Source of the DNA: JAJPJX01 sp964568355 | Lineage (GTDB): Bacteria; Acidobacteriota; Terriglobia; Bryobacterales; Bryobacteraceae | NCBI GenBank assembly: GCA_964568355.1 | Contig: CAZMRK010000298.1 | Location: 1 to 6,111 of the forward strand | Length of the DNA stretch: 6,111 bases | Direction: 5' to 3' | Part shown: piece by piece, positions 1 through 5,902 of the stretch | Layout: each line of letters begins with the position of its first letter | How positions within the stretch are numbered: position 1 is the first letter of the stretch | Translations under genes and position numbers: made by a program | The notes under the pieces: model-generated | The model's input: only the letters and a program-made list of their open reading frames with translations | Told to the model about the DNA's origin: nothing | Databases searched by the model: none

Positions 1-131
1 TTCACCTTCGGGTTGTGTTTTGCCAGCACCCGGGTGATGGCCGCGGTCAGGGTCGTCTTGCCGTGATCGATATGTCCAATCGTCCCGATGTTGACGTGCG
101 GCTTACTGCGATCAAATTTTTCCTTAGCCAT
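1..131 (-). CDS. tuf: Elongation factor Tu, N-terminal fragment (cut by window edge)
   Basis: EF-Tu is the cytoplasmic GTPase that delivers aminoacyl-tRNA to the ribosome. Only the first 43 codons lie in the window; the gene continues past the left edge. The visible protein begins MAKEKFDRSKPHVNIGTIGH, and the GTP-binding P-loop GHIDHGKT sits at residues 19-26. Residue 21 is Ile where E. coli EF-Tu has Val, a conservative change. The ATG at 129-131 is chosen because it gives the canonical EF-Tu N-terminus. A weak purine-rich stretch, AGAGAG (141-146, read on the minus strand), lies 9 bases upstream and could serve as ribosome binding site. The gene follows tRNA-Tyr and tRNA-Thr on the same strand, the well-known tRNA-tufB arrangement, so it is probably transcribed with them. 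The identification is secure although the gene is incomplete. Confidence 0.97.
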   Translation of the reverse strand, partial: MAKEKFDRSKPHVNIGTIGHIDHGKTTLTAAITRVLAKHNPKV

Positions 132-202
132 GCGCAGAAACTCTCTGTTAAGGATTCGTTACAGGACTGCTTTGGAGCGCATACGCGCCGTGATCCAAAT
201 TC

Positions 203-278
<76 letters not shown>

Positions 279-300
279 CCTGCTTGCCAAACCGCAAATC

Positions 301-389
301 TGGTGGACGGGGGAGGATTCGAACCTCCGTAGCCCGCAAGGGGCGGCAGATTTACAGTCTGCTGCCATTAGCCGCTCGGCCACCCGTCC
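301..389 (-). tRNA. tRNA-Tyr (anticodon GTA)
   Basis: An 89-base class II tRNA on the minus strand. The acceptor stem GGACGGG/CCCGTCC is perfect. The anticodon stem GCAGA/TCTGC encloses loop CTGTAAA (anticodon GTA, Tyr). A long variable arm with stem GCCC/GGGC is present, as expected for bacterial tRNA-Tyr. The T arm is GGAGG-TTCGAAT-CCTCC, the discriminator is A, and CCA is encoded at the 3' end (301-303 on the complement). It is the first visible gene of the tRNA-Tyr, tRNA-Thr, tuf series. I could not assign its promoter with confidence; 390-587 upstream contains several weak AT-rich hexamers (for example TATAGA on the minus strand at 519-524) but no convincing -35/-10 pair. Confidence 0.97.
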
Positions 390-587
390 AGGTCCCCAAG
401 ATCCAACAAGGTTACAGAGAATGAATTCCCTGATGTATCGCCGGCTCTTGTACGATCCGCCCAAGCCAAGCGTGGCGAAGCACAAAGCCACCCACACCCA
501 CGACTATCAGGCTGAATTTCTATACTACCGCATTGAAACAGCTTCGTCCACTTTCCGGGATTTCCAACATTTTTGCGTGAGCACGGA

Positions 588-1400
588 TCAGAAATTCCCG
601 GCGGCGATGGACGCAATTTCACTGGGGCTCAATAAGCGGCGAAAGACCGAAAGATCGTCCATCAAGCCTACATAACTGATTCCTAAGCGGATAGCAGCAC
701 GCGAGAGATCCCAGGAAAAAGGTTCGCGGATAGCGGCAGCCGATCCCTGGGGCTTGCCGTCAAGATACAGCCGGGCAGTCCCATTGGAGCCTAGGCCGCT
801 GAACGTGATGGCCACATTTGTCCATTTACCCCGGGCGAACGGCGGCTGTTTGACCACTACCAATCGTTTCTGGAAAGCCGGATTTTGGTCGGGAGGCACG
901 TTTTGCGGATTCCACGACGCCAGCGCTCCGAAAACGCCCAGGCGGAAATGGCGCGGTTTGTCGTCCTTGGTAAAATCCACCCAGACTGCGGAGTCATTGT
1001 AAGCTTTATCGGTCAACTGAAGCGGGTCGCAGTATCCAGGCTCCAGGTCCTGGTCGGGATCGAGGCTGAGCCAGAACGAGACTGTGCCAGTCCATCTGCC
1101 TGCATCAAAAGCTACATTCTTTTCGGCCCGATAGAAGACGGCCTGGCTGTTTTTCTTTTTGAAGTGGAGAGCCCCACTGCCATTCAGACCCTTGCCGGAA
1201 ACGAATTCTACGCCGGGGGTATGCAAGCCGGGCTGAGCAGAAGCCTGCTCCTGGTAGGAGCGGGCGGTGTAGATGCGACGGTCGCCGAGCGCGACCTGGG
1301 CATCGGTAGAGCCATCGAAGCGCGCTCGGAACGTAAGGTCTTTCTGAAGATCGGCTGCAGCCGCCTGGCTGAGCAGGGCAAGCACGAGTAAGAAGCGCAT
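588..1400 (-). CDS. Secreted LamG-like (concanavalin A-type jelly-roll) protein
   Basis: The 270-residue product is predicted to be exported and to consist of one lectin/glucanase-type beta-sandwich. Residues 1-16 form a signal peptide (MRFLLVLALLSQAAAA, likely cleavage after AAA). The fold is recognised from typical LamG-like strands: GTVSFWLSLDP near residues 105-115, GKWTNVAITF at 191-200, ARLYLDGKPQG at 209-219, and the C-terminal signature MDDLSVFRRLLSPSEI at 247-262, the usual 'DD-x-x-x-[FY]-x-R-x-L-[ST]-x-x-E-I' ending of this family. The protein is little more than this one domain, with no attached enzyme or anchor, so ligand and role are unknown; carbohydrate binding is a family-level guess. 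The ATG at 1398-1400 is chosen for the signal peptide. No Shine-Dalgarno is visible, but TAGACT (1407-1412, minus) lies 6 bases upstream. The gene starts 41 bases after the hemerythrin stop on the same strand. Confidence 0.8.
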   Translation of the reverse strand: MRFLLVLALLSQAAAADLQKDLTFRARFDGSTDAQVALGDRRIYTARSYQEQASAQPGLHTPGVEFVSGKGLNGSGALHFKKKNSQAVFYRAEKNVAFDAGRWTGTVSFWLSLDPDQDLEPGYCDPLQLTDKAYNDSAVWVDFTKDDKPRHFRLGVFGALASWNPQNVPPDQNPAFQKRLVVVKQPPFARGKWTNVAITFSGLGSNGTARLYLDGKPQGSAAAIREPFSWDLSRAAIRLGISYVGLMDDLSVFRRLLSPSEIASIAAGNF

Positions 1401-1406
1401 GGAAAC

Positions 1407-1412
1407 AGTCTA
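1407..1412 (-). promoter_or_regulatory. Putative -10 hexamer TAGACT of the LamG-like gene
   Basis: TAGACT on the minus strand matches 4 of 6 bases of TATAAT and the pattern TAnnnT. It ends 6 bases before the ATG, so transcription would start at or next to the A of the start codon. No good -35 element is visible at the expected distance. Assigned mainly because the neighbouring genes show the same arrangement. Confidence 0.3.
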
Positions 1413-1441
1413 CAGGAGCGTCGCGGACGTACCGCGGGAAC

Positions 1442-1849
1442 TCAAGGGGTGCTGACGCGGCGAAGGTGCAGGGCTAGATCGAGGTCTGTCCGAGCGATGT
1501 GATTCGCTATCCAATCCTGCAACACACACAAGCTTTCGACCGCCGCTGTCGGATCCCCGAGTGCAACTCGCTGAGAAAGATGTTCCATTCTGTCGCCAAT
1601 CTTTCGATGCTCGAGAATGTGGGGTGCCGCCGCAGGATAATTCGACTGTTCCATCAGCTCTTCTTCGTTGTCGCGATGCGCATCGAAAAAGGCGCGCAAG
1701 GAAAGCATGATCCGGTCGATTCCCTCCCGGGGAGTACCGGCATCGATGGCGCCCCGCAACTCGTCCATCAGTTCAAACAAGATCGCATGATCGCGGTCCA
1801 GTTTCTCATATCCAAGGTTGATTGGCTTCAGCGTGGCTGAATCGCTCAT
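1442..1849 (-). CDS. Bacteriohemerythrin (single-domain hemerythrin, O2/di-iron binding)
   Basis: A 135-residue hemerythrin-family protein: a four-helix bundle holding a non-heme di-iron centre that binds O2, usually cytoplasmic in bacteria and used for oxygen sensing, storage or delivery. All seven expected iron ligands can be placed: His21 (DRDH), His58 and Glu62 (HRDNE, spacing HxxxE), His77 and His81 (HILEH, HxxxH), His117 and Asp122 (WIANHIARTD, spacing HIxxxD). The YP at 71-72 before the third helix is also typical. The length matches single-domain bacteriohemerythrins, with no fused chemoreceptor or cyclase. The frame stays open to 2017, but that extension would run antisense through tRNA-Thr(TGT), and hemerythrin homology begins near MSDSATLKPINLGY, so the ATG at 1847-1849 is used. 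No Shine-Dalgarno is seen. GATATT (1857-1862) lies 7 bases upstream. It may be co-transcribed with the downstream LamG-like gene. Confidence 0.93.
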   Translation of the reverse strand: MSDSATLKPINLGYEKLDRDHAILFELMDELRGAIDAGTPREGIDRIMLSLRAFFDAHRDNEEELMEQSNYPAAAPHILEHRKIGDRMEHLSQRVALGDPTAAVESLCVLQDWIANHIARTDLDLALHLRRVSTP

Positions 1850-1856
1850 GAACTGG

Positions 1857-1862
1857 AATATC
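1857..1862 (-). promoter_or_regulatory. Putative -10 hexamer GATATT of the hemerythrin gene
   Basis: GATATT on the minus strand matches 4 of 6 bases of TATAAT and ends 7 bases before the hemerythrin ATG, again placing a start site at the initiation codon. No -35 was recognised. Weak on its own. Confidence 0.25.
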
Positions 1863-1958
1863 GGCGGACAGAACAGGAAACAGTAGGGGAAGAGGTTGAG
1901 CGTTCCAGCCGCCCGAAAATGTTGACGAACCCAAGCACAACAGCTGGCTGATGTGCGC

Positions 1959-1964
1959 GATAAT
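1959..1964 (+). promoter_or_regulatory. Putative -10 hexamer GATAAT for tRNA-Thr(TGT)
   Basis: GATAAT matches 5 of 6 bases of TATAAT and would start transcription around 1971, about 5 bases before the mature tRNA 5' end. A TTGACG at 1922-1927 looks like a -35 box but is 31 bases away, too far to be its partner. The -35 at normal spacing (around 1936-1941) is poor. Confidence 0.4.
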
Positions 1965-1975
1965 AGAGGCATTGC

Positions 1976-2051
1976 GCCGGGATAGCTCAGTTGGCAGAGC
2001 GCTTGACTTGTAATCATGAGGTCGCGGGTTCAATTCCCGCTCCCGGCTCCA
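1976..2051 (+). tRNA. tRNA-Thr (anticodon TGT)
   Basis: A complete 76-base tRNA on the plus strand. The acceptor stem GCCGGGA/TCCCGGC is perfect, the D stem is GCTC/GAGC, the anticodon loop is CTTGTAA (anticodon TGT, reading Thr ACA and other ACN codons), the T arm is GCGGG-TTCAATT-CCCGC, the discriminator is T and CCA is encoded. The anticodon stem CTTGA/TCATG has a U28-U42 mismatch at its second pair; the other four pairs are Watson-Crick. Everything else is canonical, so it is probably functional. It is a lone tRNA, divergent from the hemerythrin gene, and the second threonine isoacceptor in this window. Confidence 0.95.
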
Positions 2052-2074
2052 CCTTTCAAAAAATTCCCGACATC

Positions 2075-2108
2075 GCCACACCGACGGGTTGAAACACCCG
2101 GATGTGGC
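2075..2108 (+). other. Stem-loop downstream of tRNA-Thr(TGT)
   Basis: GCCACA (2075-2080) pairs with TGTGGC (2103-2108), CC (2081-2082) with GG (2100-2101), and GGGT (2086-2089) with ACCC (2096-2099), around a 6-base loop TGAAAC. A GAC bulge lies on the left and a single A on the right, giving 12 base pairs in all. It starts 24 bases after the tRNA and ends 74 bases before the glycoside hydrolase ATG. There is no U-run after it on either strand close enough for a standard intrinsic terminator; an A6 tract precedes it on the plus strand. It could end tRNA transcription, protect the 3' end, or act in the leader of the next gene. Confidence 0.35.
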
Positions 2109-2169
2109 CGCCATCCGTCCCGAAGTCTGCGGTCGCCACTCGCCCTGGCCGGTCTCCGATGCGCGGGCG

Positions 2170-2175
2170 TACACT
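2170..2175 (+). promoter_or_regulatory. Putative -10 hexamer TACACT of the glycoside hydrolase gene
   Basis: TACACT matches 4 of 6 bases of TATAAT and the pattern TAnnnT, and ends 7 bases before the ATG at 2183. The -35 position (GGCCGG) has no resemblance to TTGACA. It would give a leaderless or nearly leaderless transcript. Confidence 0.3.
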
Positions 2176-2182
2176 GGTCGTC

Positions 2183-3532
2183 ATGAAGTGGCTATTCGGG
2201 TCCAGTGTACTGATTCTCTGCGGTGTGTCCGCCCTGGCCGTCGAGCCGGTTCCTGCTTCGCCTTTCCTGGTGGGTGTTTGCACCCATTTCGGCCAGGGAA
2301 AGGGTGTGCTGGCGGCCAATCTGAGCCTGATTCGTCAGGCCGGTATCGCGTCGATTCGCGATGAGGTGTTGTGGAACGGGATCGAAAAAGAAAAAGGCCG
2401 CCTGCAGATGCCGGCCGCATGGGATACGTTCGTCCGCCAGGCGGAAGCGGCGGGAATCGAGCCCATGTTGATCCTGGACTACGGCAATCGTTTTTACGAC
2501 GGTGGTGATAAGCCGGTCTCCGATGCTGCTACCGACGCATTCGTCCGGTACGCAGAATTTGTCGTGCGGCATTTCCGAGGTGTGGTGCGGCACTACGAGA
2601 TCTGGAACGAATACGACATCAGCATCGGCAGCAAGACGCCGGGGTCGGCGGAAAACTATGCCAAGCTGCTTAAGAAGGTCTATCCGCGCATCAAGGCCAT
2701 CGACCCGTCGATCGTAGTCTATGGCGGCGCTATGACGCCTACGGGTGTAAAGAATGGCTGGCTGGAGAAAATGCTGGAGCAGGGCGCGCTGTCCTACCTG
2801 GATGTTGTCTCGATTCACACATACAATTACGGCGAACCAGGCCGGGCGCGCACGCCGGAAGCCTGGAGCGAGTGGATGGAGCGGGTCCAGGATTTATTGA
2901 AGAAATACAACCAGGGTAAGCCGGTGCCGCTTTATGTCACCGAGATGGGCTGGCCCACACACATCGGCAAACGCGGAACGCCGCTCCGGATTTCCGGAGA
3001 TTTTCTGACGAGAATGTATCTGCTGAGCCGCACCCAGCCGTTTCTCAAAGGCATCTGGTGGTATGACTTTCAGGACGACGGTTGGAAGGCCACGTACAAC
3101 GAAGACAACTTCGGTATCGTACGCCCGGACCTGACGCCCAAACCGGCCTATTTTTCGTTGGCGGGGATCGCCGGGCTGGTGGCGCAGGCCGAGTACACGG
3201 GCCGTACCGATACCGGTGATCCCGAAGTCTATGTGCTTCGCTTCCGGGAGAAGAGCGGCCGCGATGTGTGGGCCGTCTGGAGCGCCCACGAAGAGGACGA
3301 ATGGCAGGTCACCCTGAAAGCCGAAGGAGCGAATCCCCAACCGTTGCGCCTGGGCGAAGTGGGCGGTCCAGTGATCGAGCGGCCCTGGGGTGCTCGCAGT
3401 TGGACCGAAAATCCCGAGGCGCCCGCCCGCGGCGGCGAGATCGAGATCGTCGTGCGCGGAACGCCCTGGCTGGTTACGGGGAATCTGGCCGGAGTAACTG
3501 TGAACGGTGTGACCAGGCGAGCCGCCAGGTAG
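2183..3532 (+). CDS. Exported clan GH-A glycoside hydrolase (GH39/PslG-like TIM barrel)
   Basis: A 449-residue protein predicted to hydrolyse a glycan in the periplasm or outside the cell. Residues 1-19 form a signal peptide (MKWLFGSSVLILCGVSALA). A (beta/alpha)8 barrel follows at about 25-335, with clan GH-A landmarks in order: IRDEVLWNGIE (58-68), the acid/base in IWNE (Glu143), IHTYNYG (211-217), the nucleophile in YVTEMGWPT (Glu254), IWWYDFQDDG (291-300), and NFGIVRPDLTPKPAY (309-323), the usual closing segment of this type. About 115 C-terminal residues look like a small beta-sandwich. The Asn-Glu pair and the TE-x-GWP motif resemble GH39-type and PslG-like enzymes, but family and substrate cannot be fixed by eye. 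The frame extends back to 2102, but 2183 is preferred because it starts a signal peptide. No Shine-Dalgarno is visible. The dehydrogenase gene begins 53 bases downstream on the same strand. Confidence 0.85.
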   Translation: MKWLFGSSVLILCGVSALAVEPVPASPFLVGVCTHFGQGKGVLAANLSLIRQAGIASIRDEVLWNGIEKEKGRLQMPAAWDTFVRQAEAAGIEPMLILDYGNRFYDGGDKPVSDAATDAFVRYAEFVVRHFRGVVRHYEIWNEYDISIGSKTPGSAENYAKLLKKVYPRIKAIDPSIVVYGGAMTPTGVKNGWLEKMLEQGALSYLDVVSIHTYNYGEPGRARTPEAWSEWMERVQDLLKKYNQGKPVPLYVTEMGWPTHIGKRGTPLRISGDFLTRMYLLSRTQPFLKGIWWYDFQDDGWKATYNEDNFGIVRPDLTPKPAYFSLAGIAGLVAQAEYTGRTDTGDPEVYVLRFREKSGRDVWAVWSAHEEDEWQVTLKAEGANPQPLRLGEVGGPVIERPWGARSWTENPEAPARGGEIEIVVRGTPWLVTGNLAGVTVNGVTRRAAR

Positions 3533-3540
3533 GAGGCGGG

Positions 3541-3559
3541 CAGTCCGGGCTTCGGGCTG
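3541..3559 (+). other. Short stem-loop between glycoside hydrolase and PQQ dehydrogenase genes
   Basis: CAGTCC pairs with GGGCTG (6 pairs, one of them U-G) around a 7-base loop. No U-run follows, so it is not a standard intrinsic terminator. It could still lower readthrough between the two genes. Confidence 0.2.
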
Positions 3560-3570
3560 AAAGTCTGATA

Positions 3571-3576
3571 TAGAAT
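3571..3576 (+). promoter_or_regulatory. Putative -10 hexamer TAGAAT of the PQQ dehydrogenase gene
   Basis: TAGAAT matches 5 of 6 bases of TATAAT and ends 9 bases before the ATG at 3586. The expected -35 position (GGCTTC) is poor. AGGG at 3580-3583 resembles a Shine-Dalgarno core but sits only 2 bases before the ATG, too close to act normally. If real, the gene has its own promoter rather than depending on the upstream hydrolase. Confidence 0.4.
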
Positions 3577-3585
3577 CGCAGGGAT

Positions 3586-5895
3586 ATGCTGCGGTTCCGG
3601 CTAGGGTGGATCGGGTGGATAGCGCTCGCGGCAGCGCCGGTTTGTGCTCAGGATGGCAGGCAGATCTTTGCCGCCCGGTGTTCCGTCTGCCACGGCGTCG
3701 ACGGGCATGGCACCGAGCGCGGCCCCAATCTGGCTGGTTCCCGGCATGTGCGAGGTCAATCCGAGGAACAACTGCGTTCCGTGATCCGCAGCGGCATTCC
3801 GGCCGCCGGTATGCCTGCTTTTCCGTTGCCTGCCGGCGAATTGACCGCGGTGGCGGGCTTTGTGCGCTCGCTCAGCGCTTCGGCGGCCGACGCCCAAGCT
3901 CCAGGCGACCGGATGGCTGGAGAGCGGTTCTTCTTTGGGAAAGGTGCCTGCGCCGGGTGCCACATGGCGCTGGGGCGGGGAAGCGCGGTCGGGCCGGATC
4001 TGTCCGATATCGCGCATGGAATGACGCTCGACGAGATCGCCACCGCCATCCGCCAGCCTTCCAGCCAAATCAAGCCGGGATATGGCGTGGTGAGAGTACG
4101 CCTGCGGGATGGAAGCTCGCTGCGCGGATTCGCACGGAACCGCAGCCGCTACAATCTCCAGCTTCAGGATCTGACCGGCCGCTTTCATCTGCTGGACCAG
4201 AGCCAGATCGCGGAGGTGGTCCAGGAGCCGCAATCGCTGATGCCGCCGGTGCGGTGCACGGAAAGTGAGTGCCGCGACCTGGTGGCGTTCCTCAGTTCCC
4301 TGACCGGAGTCAAGGAGGGCGCCCGCGCCCAGCCCATGGAATCAGCGGCGGCGGGAGGATTGACCTTCGACCAGGTGCTTCAGCCGCGGCCCGGGGACTG
4401 GCCGACCTACCATGGCAGCATCGGCGGCAACCGCTACAGCGGCCTGGAACAGATTACCGTCTCTAACGTGAAAGACCTGGCTTTGAAGTGGGTCTTCCCA
4501 ATCAACCATTTCACCCTGGAGGTGACTCCGGTGGTGGTGGACGGCGTCATGTTTGTGACTGGCCCCAACCAGGTATTCGCGCTCGATGCGAGAGCAGGAC
4601 GCACCATCTGGCACTATCGGCGGGAGCGCTCCAAAGAAGTGACCGGCGATCCGGCCAAAGGTACCAATCGAGGAGTGGCCGTGCTGGGAGATCGCGTCTT
4701 TCTGATCACCGACGATGCCCATTTGATTGGGCTGCATCGCCTGACCGGAGAACTGCTGTGGGACGTCTCCCTTACGGAACATTCGCGGAACAACAACTAC
4801 GGAGCGACTTCCGCGCCGCTGGTAGTGAAGGACCTGGTGATCGCCGGCGTTTCCGGCGGCGATCAGGGAGTCCGTGGCTTCCTTTCGGCATATAAAGCGG
4901 CGACCGGTGAACGGGTCTGGCGATTCTGGACCACGCCCAAGCCGGCCGATCCAGCCGCTGCCACATGGAAGGGCACGGCCCTTGCCGAATTTGGCGGGGG
5001 AGGCGCTACCTGGATGACGGGCACCTATGACAGAGACACGGATACTCTGTTCTGGGGCGTGGGCAATCCTTACCCGGCACTGGACGGAGACCAGCGGCAG
5101 GGCGATAACCTCTACACCGCTTCGGTGCTGGCGTTGAAGCCGGAGAGCGGCGAATTGAAGTGGTACTACCAGTTCAACCCGCACGATACGCACGACTGGG
5201 ATGCGGGACAGACTCCCATGGTGGTGAACCGCCGCTACCGTGGCCAGGACCGCAAGCTCCTGGTGCAGGCCAGCCGGAATGGTTTCCTCTATGTCTTTGA
5301 CCGGACGAGTGGGCAGTTGCTGCTTGCGGAGAAGTTCGTTGACCGGCTGAATTGGGCGAGCGGAATTGGAAAAGATGGCCGTCCGGTGCTCCTGCCAGGC
5401 GCCGACCCGACTCGGGAGGGGGCCAAAGGCTGCCCTTCGGTGCTGGGTGCGACCAATTGGATGTCGGTGTCCTACAATCCGTCTACCAGCCTGTTTTACG
5501 TGATGGCGCTCGAAGCCTGCGGAATCTATGTGAAACCGCCGTATCGCTGGACGCCGCAGCAGATCCCGCTCGAGCCGGGACAGAAGGTATTGCGCGCGAT
5601 CGACCTGGAGACGGGCAAGCGGGTGTGGGAACTGCCCCAGATCGGTCCGGCAGATAGTTGGGGCGGAGTCCTGTCCACGGCGGGAGGCATCGTCTTCTTC
5701 GGCGAGGACAGCGGCGCCTTCGCAGCGGCGGATGCGCGCACGGGCACGGACTTGTGGCACATCCAGACCAATGCTGCTACCGAACTGGGCGACGGACACA
5801 GTTGGCGCGCTTCCCCCATGACGTTTCTGGCCGGCGGAAAGCAGTATGTCGCGGTGGCGGCCGGACCCAACATCCTATGTTTTGGCCTGCCTTGA
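3586..5895 (+). CDS. Exported PQQ-dependent dehydrogenase with two N-terminal c-type heme domains
   Basis: This 769-residue quinohemoprotein should oxidise an alcohol or similar substrate in the periplasm, passing electrons from PQQ to its own hemes. Residues 1-21 are a signal peptide. Cytochrome c module 1 has CSVCH (32-36) and probable axial Met76 (GMPAF). Module 2 has CAGCH (122-126), then GPDLSDI, PSSQIKPGY (158-166), a beta-rich insert, and probable axial Met219 (SLMP), as in the Pirellula/Verrucomicrobium-type heme-binding domain. The PQQ propeller begins at DWPTYHG (271-277) and runs to the C-terminus, with repeated TG-x-x-x-W blade motifs. By alignment to methanol dehydrogenase from memory: metal ligands Asp426 (usually Glu) and Asn494, PQQ-stacking Trp476, catalytic Asp537, lanthanide-associated Asp539 (PHDTHDWDA), and Arg564. 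The adjacent Cys-Cys of the family is absent. Typical quinohemoprotein alcohol dehydrogenases are slightly shorter and carry one C-terminal cytochrome. No PQQ synthesis genes are in the window. Substrate is unknown. Confidence 0.93.
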   Translation: MLRFRLGWIGWIALAAAPVCAQDGRQIFAARCSVCHGVDGHGTERGPNLAGSRHVRGQSEEQLRSVIRSGIPAAGMPAFPLPAGELTAVAGFVRSLSASAADAQAPGDRMAGERFFFGKGACAGCHMALGRGSAVGPDLSDIAHGMTLDEIATAIRQPSSQIKPGYGVVRVRLRDGSSLRGFARNRSRYNLQLQDLTGRFHLLDQSQIAEVVQEPQSLMPPVRCTESECRDLVAFLSSLTGVKEGARAQPMESAAAGGLTFDQVLQPRPGDWPTYHGSIGGNRYSGLEQITVSNVKDLALKWVFPINHFTLEVTPVVVDGVMFVTGPNQVFALDARAGRTIWHYRRERSKEVTGDPAKGTNRGVAVLGDRVFLITDDAHLIGLHRLTGELLWDVSLTEHSRNNNYGATSAPLVVKDLVIAGVSGGDQGVRGFLSAYKAATGERVWRFWTTPKPADPAAATWKGTALAEFGGGGATWMTGTYDRDTDTLFWGVGNPYPALDGDQRQGDNLYTASVLALKPESGELKWYYQFNPHDTHDWDAGQTPMVVNRRYRGQDRKLLVQASRNGFLYVFDRTSGQLLLAEKFVDRLNWASGIGKDGRPVLLPGADPTREGAKGCPSVLGATNWMSVSYNPSTSLFYVMALEACGIYVKPPYRWTPQQIPLEPGQKVLRAIDLETGKRVWELPQIGPADSWGGVLSTAGGIVFFGEDSGAFAAADARTGTDLWHIQTNAATELGDGHSWRASPMTFLAGGKQYVAVAAGPNILCFGLP

Positions 5896-5902
5896 GACTC
5901 GC

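Noticed and set aside
1922..1927. TTGACG as a -35 box for tRNA-Thr(TGT)
   Set aside because: The nearest good -10 (GATAAT, 1959-1964) is 31 bases away, far outside the 16-19 base range.
1850..2017. A 56-residue N-terminal extension of the hemerythrin reading frame (alternative ATG at 2017)
   Set aside because: It would run antisense through the tRNA-Thr(TGT) gene and its promoter region, and the extra sequence (Cys-rich, no recognisable fold) has no place in the hemerythrin family. The ATG at 1849 gives the standard length.
2102..2182. An earlier in-frame ATG at 2102 for the glycoside hydrolase
   Set aside because: It adds 27 basic, non-hydrophobic residues in front of a good signal peptide and overlaps the stem-loop at 2075-2108. 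The ATG at 2183 is the better start.
3603..3650. Lipoprotein signal for the PQQ dehydrogenase at Cys20
   Set aside because: The residues before the Cys are A-P-V; a lipobox needs Gly or Ala at -1 and usually Leu at -3. A standard signal peptidase I cut after VCA is more likely.
4342..5799. A 485-codon open frame on the minus strand opposite the PQQ dehydrogenase
   Set aside because: It is fully antisense to a clearly recognised gene, is rich in Arg and His as expected from a GC-biased shadow frame, and shows no recognisable domain.
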